In this document: piece after piece, positions 20,994-33,862 of the stretch | How positions within the stretch are numbered: position 1 is the first letter of the stretch | How the letters are laid out: every line of letters starts with the position of its first letter | Notes under the pieces: generated by a model | What the model was told of the DNA's origin: nothing | Database searches by the model: none | The model's input: only the letters and a program-made list of their open reading frames with translations | Origin: Hymenopus coronatus | Lineage: Eukaryota > Arthropoda > Insecta > Mantodea > Hymenopodidae | Length of the DNA stretch: 64,000 bases | Reading direction: 5' to 3' | Assembly (NCBI GenBank): GCA_030762935.1 | Contig: CM060893.1 | Coordinates: 14,390,897 to 14,454,896 of the forward strand | Translations under genes and position numbers: made by a program

Positions 20994-23900
20994 GTGAGTA
21001 TTGCTTCTCTGAGGGCGATGTCAGGCTGAAGATACAGAGTAATATTTGAAGATAGCATTAGGGATCATCACTGCATCGTAATGGCTATACTTCGTTTATG
21101 TTTGTGTTTTCTAGGTACGTGTCAAAGGCAGTGTTATTTCAAATTACTGCACCATTGCTTGCTATTGTGGAAGATTAAAGTGACAAATTTTGAATAGCTA
21201 CTGGCATTACTACCATACATGATCCCGATTTGGTACTCTTTTGTTATTCTGCCATAAGAGGCGCTTTTAGTTACTAGTCTGTTGTAAGCTTTAAGGGCCC
21301 TAAATTACAAAAAAGCATAGCTGAAGGTGGAGGGCCCTAGGCCTCAAAGCTGAAGTATCTGTGAAGATAAAACATTAATGATCCCAAGAATAACTCAAAA
21401 CCTCGACAATCTAGCAGATTTCAAATCTGAACCTCTTGATGTTTTCAACACTTTAAATTTGAATCGCCTGTGGAAGTTTTACCGGACTGCTCTTCTTCTT
21501 TTAACTGTCAAACTATTCCAGTTCTGATGCAAAGTTTGAATAGTCAGAAATTTCATATAGAAGAGGAATGTGTGGGAAAGATAAAGTTAATATGATGGTT
21601 GCAGCACACACATACATACCAACAACTGTCTTAAGATGTAGTTTGACTTCTACTGGTGATCCATATTTGAAAGTGTTGAAAACATTGACATTTTCAGATG
21701 TGAAAGTCGCCAGATTGCCAAATTTTTTACTTCTTCTTGGGATCATTGGGGTTTTAGCTTCACAGATCTCTCAGCTATGCTTTGCGGCTTAGGGCCCTCC
21801 ACCTTGGGCATGCTTATTGGTCTAGGGCCTTAAATGTTTATAACAGACCAGGGTAATTATTTGCAAGTTGGGCCGCTAACTCTCTCCGCTGCGACTTATA
21901 CCAGTTTTGCACTCTAACGGGACCAGTGTGGTTAGAGAGGGATTATGGGTGGGGAGATGGTTTAAAAAACTAATGTTGTATCCATTGCACTGTTAGTTGT
22001 TGGAAATATCGATAATGAGGTACTACCACGATATAAAATTAGAAACATAAATTTATATACACACACTAACCTAAACAGATTGGAACCTAACCTTGCACTA
22101 AATTTGAAATCCACAGGCTTTGAAATTGTCATCATAAATACAAAGTCAATCAATCGCACTTAGTTTCATTCAATTTTAGAGTGGCAAAAGTTCTGCATAA
22201 TAAAATTCACTGAACAGCTGTATCTGCGTGAAACATACTTGTCATACATCAGCACAGCGTCTAGCGACATATGCCAGAGTTGCATTCCACAACACTATTC
22301 GCCTGCCGCCGACAATGAAACTCAGGTTTTAGGCACTTTAGTGTGTAGTATTATATATTTACATTGCAAAAGTACTACAAGACGGATCGCTACGCGCACG
22401 TAATAAATTAGCGTTTAACTTAATTACGGAGTTTTTCCGATAAAAAAAATTGGTGAAAACGTAACAAGTATAAACCAAACTTACAGTCAAACCACAATTT
22501 GTTTAATTTCTAGAGCGGCCCAAGTTCTCTATAATTACCCAGACCAGTAAGTAACTACAAAGCAGCTTCAATGACAGAATAACAAATGTACTGATGTAAT
22601 GCCAAGTGGTATAACCATCATAAAGGAATAATAAATTTAAATTTTATGATACTTTTACTTTATTTAACAGGTTATGCTCACTAAAATGTAGATTTTATGA
22701 TTCTAAAACTAAAATTGAGCACAAATTTTCTTAAGTGCTTTTATATTTGTTTAAAATCAATGGTTGGTACTACAGAGATAGATTTTTTAAATTAGACTAA
22801 ATTGTTACACCTGTTTTGTCAGCAATCAGCTGTTTCCCTCTAAATAATGCAGCTAAGTTTGTGAAATAACATATTTTCTTTCGTCCTTAATTTCATGGCA
22901 TTTAGTAAGCAAATAAAATATGTGTAATAAAATTACCTACCTGAGTAGGAGCATCAAATATAATGTGTGTAAATATAAAAATTTAAAAAGTTATCCCTGA
23001 ATTATAAATTTATTAATTTACTTTCTAAGTAAGGTGTGATATATAGTATAACTTATTCCAAAGCTATGTAATTAATTTTTTCAAATCTTTATTTCCAAGA
23101 TATAAGGTGTTACAGTTGTTGCAAAGACAAATTTTATTGATGTTACATCCATTCATTTGTCATTTCAAATCATTCGCTTTATAAATATAAAAAATGCTTT
23201 TTTGGGTTAAGCTACTTGTTTATTAGGGAATGAATTTTACTCATCACATTAATTATTATCATTATTATATTTATTAATAATATTATTTACATATTAACTG
23301 GTAATTGTTTTTAAAAATAGCCTTAAAGGATTTAAAAAATGCAAAATTATGGCATTTCTTCTATATTTTATTTTAGAACACCATTAAATTAATTATAAAG
23401 CATATTTCAGACTTCTTTAAGAGTTGGGACCTAAGACTTTTGTTGATAGGGTTGCTAACTTTTGAAAAAAACAGATTAGTGAAAATATCCTGAAAAATGG
23501 GAAGAATTACCTAGGAAATATAGAGAAAGAAATTTTATTAACAGAAAAAAAGAAAAAGTTAGATTTTCGCAAAATGAACTCCTAAGAAAGAAAAGAGATG
23601 TGACCAAATCTGGTTACAAGAGTGGTGTAAACAGAAGGCTCTGTTAAAAACAAATTTTGGACAGCAAAACTAAGACTCCTGAATAAGACCATTGGTTCAT
23701 ATGCATCTGCAAGCACTCTTAGCAAATTATCGGTCTAAGTAAGAAGAAATCTTCTACCCAGCCCTATAAAGAAGAGAGCTGTTGTTCGACAATTCAAAAG
23801 CAAGTTTAAGGTTTCCAACATATGCTTTGTATCCGAAGACTTGGTCATACCTGTATCTGCCATGTAGCCGCCACCACAGGTTCTGGGTCGTGTAAAATGT

Positions 23901-26900
23901 CCCTGACACCATGAGCTATTGCTTAGGTTACTGTAGCCTTCTTATGCATAAATGTGCAATGAACGTTTATCTGTATTAACAAGAAGTAGGTAGAATAATA
24001 AGCTTCTTTATGAATAATATGTAGAAAAGTGAATGGAGAAACTCATGTGAATGCACCACATATTTTTGTTTCAGGCCAGTGCCATGGCTGTGGACTGGAG
24101 TGGAGTTTATGTCTTATTAGCAGGGTATGTATCATGATTAGTCACTAGTTGTAATGGAACCTGAAAATCTGCAATGGGAGCAAACAGCAAATGTAATTTT
24201 GTGGACCCGTAAGGGAAAAAAGTTCATTCATTTGTTATAAACTTTATATAAATAATTATTATATTGCTATTTTACTTTCTCATACACTGATAGGTTGTAT
24301 TCCTTCCAAAATTTGTAAATCAACAATTGACTAGAAAAACACATTTTGAAGTCCCTGAACTAAAATTCAAAAATACAAGTAACAGGGCTGGCTGGTCTTT
24401 AAGGGCTAAAGAGCTGTAACCCATCAATTATTTTTTACTTTCTCTACACCTACTATGCACATAGTGTATAGAGAAGGTATTGCATTCCACCCAAAAATTT
24501 GATATTTCACCGGAAATATATGTTTTAGGGTCGCCTGTATCCAAAAAAAAAAAAACATTTTCACAAAAAGGTCTGTGTGTCTGTGAATACGATAACTCAA
24601 AAATGAAAAGTCGGTAAAATACCAAACTTGGTATTTAAGTTAGGTATCTTCCAAGGATGTGACACAAAGATTTTCAAGAAAATCTCCCCAACCCTTTATG
24701 TGGAACCTTTTTTCAAAAATTGTAACTTTCTTTAAAATGGCTCTAACGATTTTAATTAAAATGTCAAATATTAAAGATATTTACCTGACAAATAAAATGT
24801 ATATCTTGAATTTTCTGGAAATAGCCTCTGAAGACTACTTTATTCTGGATGAATTTTACGGAATTTTGCATAACTGCTAAACCGTAAGAGGTGGACAAAA
24901 CTTGACACACAAAACTGTAGAGCACATTAAAACGCACAATTTATGTCATATACATTTTTTTCGTGGAGTTGATCGTTTTTTAGATTTCCCTTGTTTTTGG
25001 TTTCAGCTTTGAGAAACTTATACTTTTCTTATACAGGAATTTGTCAACTCCTGTCATATAAACAAAGGAAAGGGGGAAAATGCCTTTCATTTGGGAAGAA
25101 CATAAAAATGTTAGAAATTTAAACCAGTAACAGGAAATATCATGGAAATGGTTAACAAACAAAAATTGACATAAATTGTACTAACAGGATACAATGTTTT
25201 GTGTGGTAAGATTGTGTCTTTATTATTGTTTACCAGTTATGCAAAGGTAATTGAAATGAAAGAAAACTACAGGGGCTATTTCCAGAAAATGCAAGATAAA
25301 AATGTTATTTGTTATGAAAACATCTTAATCTTATGGTATTTTAAATCAAAGTAATAGGGCCATTTTTGAGAAAATCAAAAATTGTTAAAAATGTTCCATG
25401 TAAGGGCAGTTTTGAGTGGAGGATTTACTTGAAGGTTTTTGTGTCGCATCCTCGAAGATGCACAACTTAAATATCAACTTTGTTATATAAAATAATAATA
25501 ATAATAAGTATTTTAGACAGTGGAGCATCATTGTATTGAATTTTGATACAATTGAGTCACATTTTTATACTTTTAACTCCTGTTCCCATTCATTTGGAAA
25601 GACCGGTTTCAGGGTATCTCTACTCTGTCTTCAGTTCTGTGGTCGACTGATGCTGCAACAATTGTTTGTGTCCAGCTTGGTGTTGTGCTGCTCTCTACCT
25701 TTCTTATCAGTAGGACGACATCTAACTCCTGTCCTACACATGACTTGTGTGAAAAAACAACTAAATCAATACCAATTGACCAATAATAGTTGGCTGTACT
25801 ATGAATCCTGTACTTACGAATTGTAAGTCGCCATTGGGGTATGTCATCTCAAAATAATTTGAGATCACCTTGTGGTTCACCAGGAAACATGCGGGTCAAT
25901 TGAGAAATTAAATGTCATGGTGGCTCAATAGTGGAGCAATTGGCTAGAGACCAAGAAATCCGTAGTTCAAATCCTGGCTATCACATTGAATTTTTCAGTA
26001 TTACTCTACCCATCCATTAACTTGGTTGGTCATGTCGGATGATGTATAAAATTGGTGAAAAGGTGCTCAAATGATCTCAGGGTCCATGGAGCTTAAAGTT
26101 ACTCGACATTTGTCTTCTCAGTGTAAGGTAAAAAAAAAAAACTTATCTTGGTAACTTACCCTAAGCAAGGTTGAAACTCGCAACCTGTTGAATGTGAGGC
26201 AGACATCCTACCACCACGCTTTCCAGGCAGGCTTGCTTTGATTTTCTTGTTAACTTAACCTCTTTACTTTATTTTTACTGTCTCTACACATACTATGTAC
26301 ATAGTGTATAGAGAAGGTATTGTATTCCACCCAAAATTTTGATAGCCAAGATTTCACCGGAAATACATGTTTTGGGTCCCCCTGAATCCAAAATAAGCAT
26401 TTTTACAAAAAGGTCTGTGTGTGTGTGTGTGTGTGTGTGTCTGTGTCTGTGGACATCATAACTCAGAAATGAAAAGGCCGTTAATTACCAAACTTGGTAT
26501 TTAAGTTTGATATCTTCCAAGGATGCGACATGAAGATTTTCAAGAAAATCCTCCTACCCGCTTACTACCCTTTATGTGGAAATTTTTTCGAAAATGTTGA
26601 TTTTCTCAAAAATAATTAACGATTTTGATTAAAATGTCAAATATTAAAAATATTGACCTGACAAATAAAATGTATATCTTGAATTTTCTGGGAATAGCCT
26701 CTGAAGACTCCTTTATTCTGGATGAATTTTATGGAATTTTGCATAACTGCTAAACCGTAAGAGATGGACAAAAACTTAACCACACAAAAAATGTAGAGCT
26801 CATTAAAACACACAATTTATGTCATATACATTTTTTTCCTGCAGTTGATCATTTTTGGCATATTCCTTGTTTTTGGTTTCAGCTTTGAAAAACTTATTCT

Positions 26901-29900
26901 TTTTTCATACAGAAATTTGTTAACTCCTGTCCATACAAAGGAACTACAGTCACATTGCAACCAGCTTTTGATTATGAGTTTAGCCTATGGTAGTCCTTAT
27001 TTCGCTTCTACTTACAAGAAAGCAAATAATAAGACTACTACTGCTATTTTTTTCTCGATTAAAATGAAGTAAATAGTAGAATAAGCTTTTTAACAATCAT
27101 TTGTTGTAGAGATGTAGAGAAAGTCGTGTGAATGGAACACATCAGATTTTTTAATTCATCTTCCAATGTTTCTATATATTTATTTTTAATTTCCAACTTT
27201 GGTATGGACATTACATTATATCCCCTCCTCATATAAAGTATTACAGTGTAGATAAAGGATTAGTTGGAGAGCAATCATCTCTGAAAGACGTACAAGTAAG
27301 CAACGTCTTTAAGTGATAGTAATGTTAATTATCTTATGACGAACACATTGTTGTCACTAACCTGCTTTATATTATTATTCAGAATTGCTATTTAGTTAAT
27401 TTAACATGACTAATGCTAATATAAAGAAATAATTATTCTCTTAGCTCACTTTTCATTGATTCTCTCAAACTGAAGTATAAGTGTTAATTTTTCAGACGCA
27501 GATATCTGGCAGTGAAAAACCTCGATGACTCTTCAGATGCGCTACATAAAACACCTCGTCACAGCAAATATGAAGTTGGTGCAGCAGAATGGAACCCTTG
27601 TGCTGCTAACAAAGAACTCTGTGCCATTTCTGTAAGGCATTTAATATTTCTTCTCTTGAATGAATAAATATTTAAATTTAAATGTAATGAGTCACATTTT
27701 TACATTTTTTGCTCCAACTTTGCCTTCGTTTGGGAAGACCGGTTTCAGGGTACTTTAACTCTATCTTTAGTTCCAGGGATGACTGACACTACATGCAACA
27801 GGTGGTTGTGTTGCCCTCTACTCTTGTCAACAGCATGACATCAAGCGCGGGGACCTCAAAGTTCATAAGAGTGTCTTTATCACCAAAGAATGGCGCTCCA
27901 CTATCTAAAATACTTTTTATGTGAATAAATATTTACTTCCACTCTTAATATGGTTGGTTGGTTGTATCTATTGTTAACCCTTGATAGTGAAAATATCATT
28001 CATTTTCTTGCACTCCAATATTTAGCTGGGAGGTTGTAATCTTCTGTAAAAGTTGGACATTAATACTATTATTAATATTTAATGATTGATTGAAGGCTTA
28101 AAGGAACCGATCTGGACAAAAGCCTAATGTCAGATTCCTCACCTTCACATGGTGCAGCTGTTAGTAGTCACATGATAATTTTGTTATTAACAGAAAGGAG
28201 ACCCTTTACTCCCTTCTAAATTTGAAGACTTAAAGGAACCAATCTGAAGAAAATCATGTGATGAACTAAAGGGAAGGGTTGCTCACCAATAAGCACTGGT
28301 CAGCTTGGCGAGTTACTGACCGAATTGGTATTTCACCTCTTCTTATACCAATTCCCTCTTCAAACTTTTCTATCCAGTCTCTCTTAACTGAACTCTTGTT
28401 TTCTTCAACCTCGAGGGTATTAGAGAATTCAAGGATCATTTCAACTTCTTTCCTACGGGTGACATAACCGTAAAATACATGGTGCCCTCTACTTAACGAT
28501 TACAATTTGTTTAATATTTCCCAATTTGAATCCTGGGAAAACAAAATATAAATCTGGAAATAAAACAGTCCCCCAATTGGATCCCTTACAGGTATCATTG
28601 TAGGTTATGTTGTGTTCAGTGTGCACTACAACTGTAATCAGCATAAAAATTCCAATCTACATTTTATATGTGTTGTATAAGACGACCCCAATTTTGGGTG
28701 CCATTTTTAATGCTTCAACTGCCTTATCTGCCAAAATATATGGTAGACATTGTATTTTATAAAGCTCATGGCTTGAAACATCGCAATAGTTTTAGAGCTA
28801 GTATGGATGGTAACTTAGTTAGTAATGGCTACTTTAAATGTAGGAAGTTGTTATTAATGTTTGTTGTAAATTTTAAAATTGAAATTGCACTAATAGTAGT
28901 AATATTTCAGAGGTGTGTATTTAAATGTTATTAAGAATATGCAGAATAACTTCATCCATTCAAAAACTATATCAATCAACTAAAGCATAGAACATAAATA
29001 TTTAATTTATACCATAATTTCTAAGACTTGTAGCAATTGGCAGTGTTTTAAATTTAAATATGTAGCCTTTCTATTGGAGGGAAGTGACTTGGTCTATCTG
29101 GTGTGTTTGCAGAGTAATCAACGAATAGAAATCTTGACTTGGCAACCTGGCGAACTGGTTCAGACTCACATGCTGCGTTGTCACACAAGGGTTGTGAGTG
29201 ATCTCAACTGGCACAGGTTTGACCCCAACTTACTGGCCAGCTGCTCCATAGACACATTTATACATGTGTGGGATATCAGAGATTTCAGGAGACCTGCTCT
29301 CTCACTCTCTGCTGTTGGTAAGTGAACAATCAAGTCAAAAACTTACTTCCAGGATCTAGTATAATTACTTTCTCCACATGTACTATGTGCATAGTGTATA
29401 GAGAAGGTATTGCACTCCACCAAAAAATTTGATACTGAGATTTCACCGCAAATATATGTTTTAGGGTCCTTTGTATCCAAAAAAAGCATTTTCACAAAAA
29501 GGTCCGTGTGGGTGCGGGTGCATGCATGTGTGTGCCCAGTACCTCAAAAACGAAAAGTCAGTAAAATACCAAACTTGATATTTAAGTTTAGTATCTTCCA
29601 GGGATGCAACACAAAGCTTTTAAGAAAAATCCCCCAACCCTAAACTACCCTTTACATGGAACTTTTTTCATAAATTTTGATTTTCTCAAAAATGGCTCTT
29701 AACAATTTTGATTAAAATATTGTATATTAAAGATATTTACCTGACAAATAAAATGTATATCTTGAATTTTCTGGGAATAGTCTCTGAAGACTACTTTATT
29801 CTGGATGAATTTTACGGAATTTTACATAACTGCTAAACCGTAAGAGATAGACAAAAATTTACTGCATGAAAAATATAGAGCAAGTCAAAACATACATTTT

Positions 29901-32900
29901 TTTCGTGGAGTTCATGGTTTTTGAGACATTCCTTGTTTTTGGTTTCTGCTTTGAAAAACTTGTACTTCTCTCATAAAGGAATTTGTGAACTGCTGTCCAT
30001 ACAAACAAAGGAACTTCAGTCATGTAGCAATCCAGCTTTTGACTATCACTTTAACCTATGTTACTCCCTTATTTCGCTTCTACTTACAAGGAAGCAAGTA
30101 ATAAGGCTATGTCTGCTATTTTTTTCTGATTAGCATGAAGTAAATAGAAGTATAAGCTTTTTAAGAATAATTTTTTGCAGAGATGTAGAGAAAGTCATGT
30201 GAATGGTACAATCAGATTTTTGTATAGAGAATCTCAAAACATATATTTCTATTGAGATCTCAGTATCAAATTTTTTGTTGAAATTCAGTTAATCTCTAGC
30301 AATAGAAAAAATAAACATTGGAAGGTGTAAGCTTTAGTGAAACACAATGAGATGTTTCATTCCAGAACTGCTATAGTGTGTGTGAAGAAAGAATGTTAAT
30401 GTAGTGTTTTATTTCAGCTGGTGCAACGCAAGTGCGGTGGAACAGGCTGTCCAACTTCTTGCTGGCTACAGCACATGATGGAGACATCAAACTTTGGGAC
30501 CAAAGAAAAGGCACGGCTCCTGTACAATACATTGCAGCTCATCTAGCAAAGGTGCGTTCATCATCCTTATACATATATAATCAAAACTTTGCGCATAGAG
30601 ATTTAACATGCTAATACCCTTTCCCTGTCAATTTAAAAGCAAATATTGTAAGTTCATTGTAATAAGAGCTAAAAGGTGAATCAGAACACAACATTACAAT
30701 ATTAACGACTTTGGTTACTTTCTATGACAGATAATTGAGCAATCTAAGCTCCCTTTATCTGTGTTTTATATCATTATTACTTTCTCTACACATACTATGT
30801 ACATAGTGTATAGAGAAGGTATTGTAATGCATCCAAAAATTTGATACCAAGATTTCACCAGAAATACATTGTTATAGACCCCCCCCTGAATCCAAAAAAG
30901 GTATTTTTAGAAAAAGATGCCTATGTGTATGTGTGTGTCTGTGGACAGCATAGTTCAAAAACGAAAAGATTTAAATACCAAGCTGGTAACCGTTAGTTAA
31001 CCGTTTGAGATATTCTGGATTATTGGTTTCAATTTTAAGCCACTTAAACTTTTCTCAAATGGGAAGACATCTTTTTCTCGTTTCTCATCTGTTTACTCCT
31101 GGCATGCAAAAAGATTGTAATTAGAATAGTTTCACATGGCGACTGGCTTTTATAGAACGAGACTGTCACTTTAGCCCATGCAGTTTCTTATTTACCTTCA
31201 ATTTACAAGGAAGCTAGTAATAAGACTAATTCTGTTTAATGTTTTGAATAAAAGGTTTATTTTCCGAACAGCTAGAGAACATCATGTGAATGGAACACAT
31301 TAGATTTTTGCCCTTCTACTTATAAGGAAACAAGTAACAAGGACAATTTCTGCTTATGTTTATCTTGTTATCATGAAGTAGATACAGAATAAGCTTTTAA
31401 GAATTTGTTACAGAGATGTAGAGAAAGTCATGTTAATGAAACACATCAGATTTTTAAAGTTATATCCCACAAATCCTTCCTCACTAATTAACGTTGAAAC
31501 TTGCTCAACCTGGTGTGTTGATATTATACATACCTCACTCATCAGATTTCCTCTTCTCTGTGTTATTCTTCTTTTCTGTGATGTTTAGCATCACTCTCTT
31601 GCAAAGATTGCTGTGACATTTCTTTCCCTGATTCTTTATATCTTATGCTATTGAACCTCATTATTTAAATGATGGTTGCTACATTCATTCAACTATTCAC
31701 AAATATAATTTTTTCCCATTTAAAATTAATACCTATGTATTGTTTCTCTACCATTCTAATATCCTATCATCACAAAGTTATGTTGATTATTTGCATAACA
31801 AGATAAATTATTCTGTTATACTTGATACACTACTTTATTACAATTGTTTTTTACTGTAATTTTTATTTTCTCTATACGCACTATGTACATAGTGTATAGA
31901 GAAGGTATTGCACTCCACCCAAAAATTTGATACCCAGATTTCACCGGAAATATATGTTTTAGGGTCCCCAATATCCAAAAAAAAAGCATTTTCACAAAAA
32001 GGTCTTGTTATGCAAATAATCAACATAACTTTGTGTGTGTGAACATGATAACTCAAAAACGAAAAGTCGGTAAAATACCAAACTTGGTATTAAGTTTAGT
32101 ATCTTCGAGGGATGCGACATGAAGATTTTGAGAAAAATATCCCCACCCCCAACTACCCTTTACATGGAACTTTTTTCGAAAATTTTGATTTTCTAAAAAA
32201 TGGCTCAAACGATTTTGATTAAAATTTTGTATATTAAACATATTTACCTGACAAATAAAATTTATATCTTGAATTTTCTAGGAATAGCCTCTGAAGAGTA
32301 GTTTATTCTGGATGAATTTTACTGAATTTTGAATAACTGCTAAACCTTAAGAGATGGACAAAAACTTACTACACAAAAAATGTAGAACACATTAAAACAC
32401 ACAATTTATGTTATATGCATTTTTTTCGTGGAGTTCGTTGTTTTTGAGACATTCCTTATTTTTGGTTTCTGCTATGAAAAACTTTTATTTTTCTCATACA
32501 GGAACTTGTCAAACTCCGATCCATATAAACAAAGGAACTTCATTGACATAGCAACCAGCATTTGACTATCACTTTAACCTTTGGTAGTCCCTTATTTCGC
32601 TTCTACTTACAAGGAAGCATGTAATAAGACTATTTCTGTTAATTTTTTCTGATTAGCATAAAGTAAATAGAATTATAAGCTTTTTAAGAATAATTTGTTG
32701 CCGGGATATAGAGAAAGTCATGTGAATGGTACACATCAGATTTTTTTCTTTAAATTAGTTTAATTAAATACTGCTTTGAGAACTTTTAAATTTTGAATTT
32801 TGGCTCATATGCTTTGGAATGATTTTACTCTGATCAATACATACTTCAACTTAAAGGCAACATTACTAGCAGTAATTTTCTGGTCTGAAGGTTTACTGGA

Positions 32901-33774
32901 ACATTTCAATTAGACTACAGGAGTCAAGGTATGTCCAGGCATCTTGTCATGATAGTTCAAGCAATAAGAATATCAACATAGAGAGCCAGAATTCTGATTT
33001 GAGTGCCATGAAATTATGCTATTCTAGTCGAATATAACTTTATAAGCATTAACAGAACATTATCAAAGATGATGTTCATTTTGAAAATTATTTAAAAAAA
33101 ATCTGATGTGTTCCATTCACATGACTTTCTCTATCTCTCTGTAACAAATTATTGTTAATAAGCTTATCTTTTATTTATTTCATGTTAATCGAGGAAAATT
33201 AGCAGAAATAGTCTTATTCCTTGCTTTATTGTAATTACAAGCGAAATAAGGGAGTACCATAGGTTAAAGTGAAAGCCAAAAGCTGGTTGCTATGTGACTG
33301 ATGTTCCTTTGTTTGTGTGGACAGGAGTTGACAAATTCCTGTATGAGAAAAGTATGTTTTTCAAAGCTGAAACCAAGAAAAAGGAATATCTCAAAAACGA
33401 TCAACTCCATGAAAAAAATGTATATAACATGCTCTACATTTTTTGTGTGTTAAGTTTTTGTCCATCTCTTACGGTTTAGTAGTTATGCAAAATTCATCCT
33501 GAATAAAGTAGTCTTCAGAGGCTATTCCCAGAAAATTCAAAATATACATTTTATTTGTCAAGTAAAGTAAATATCTTTAATATATGATATTTTAATCAAA
33601 ATCGTTAGTCATTTTTTAGAAAATAAAAAATTTCGAAAAAAGGGTAGTTGGGGGTGGGGGGATTTTTCTCAAAATCTTCTTGTCGCATCCCTGGAAGATA
33701 CCAAACTTAAATACCAAGTTTGGTATTTTACCGACTTTTCGTTTTTGAGCTGTCGTGTTCACAGACACACGGAC

Positions 33775-33862
<88 letters not shown>

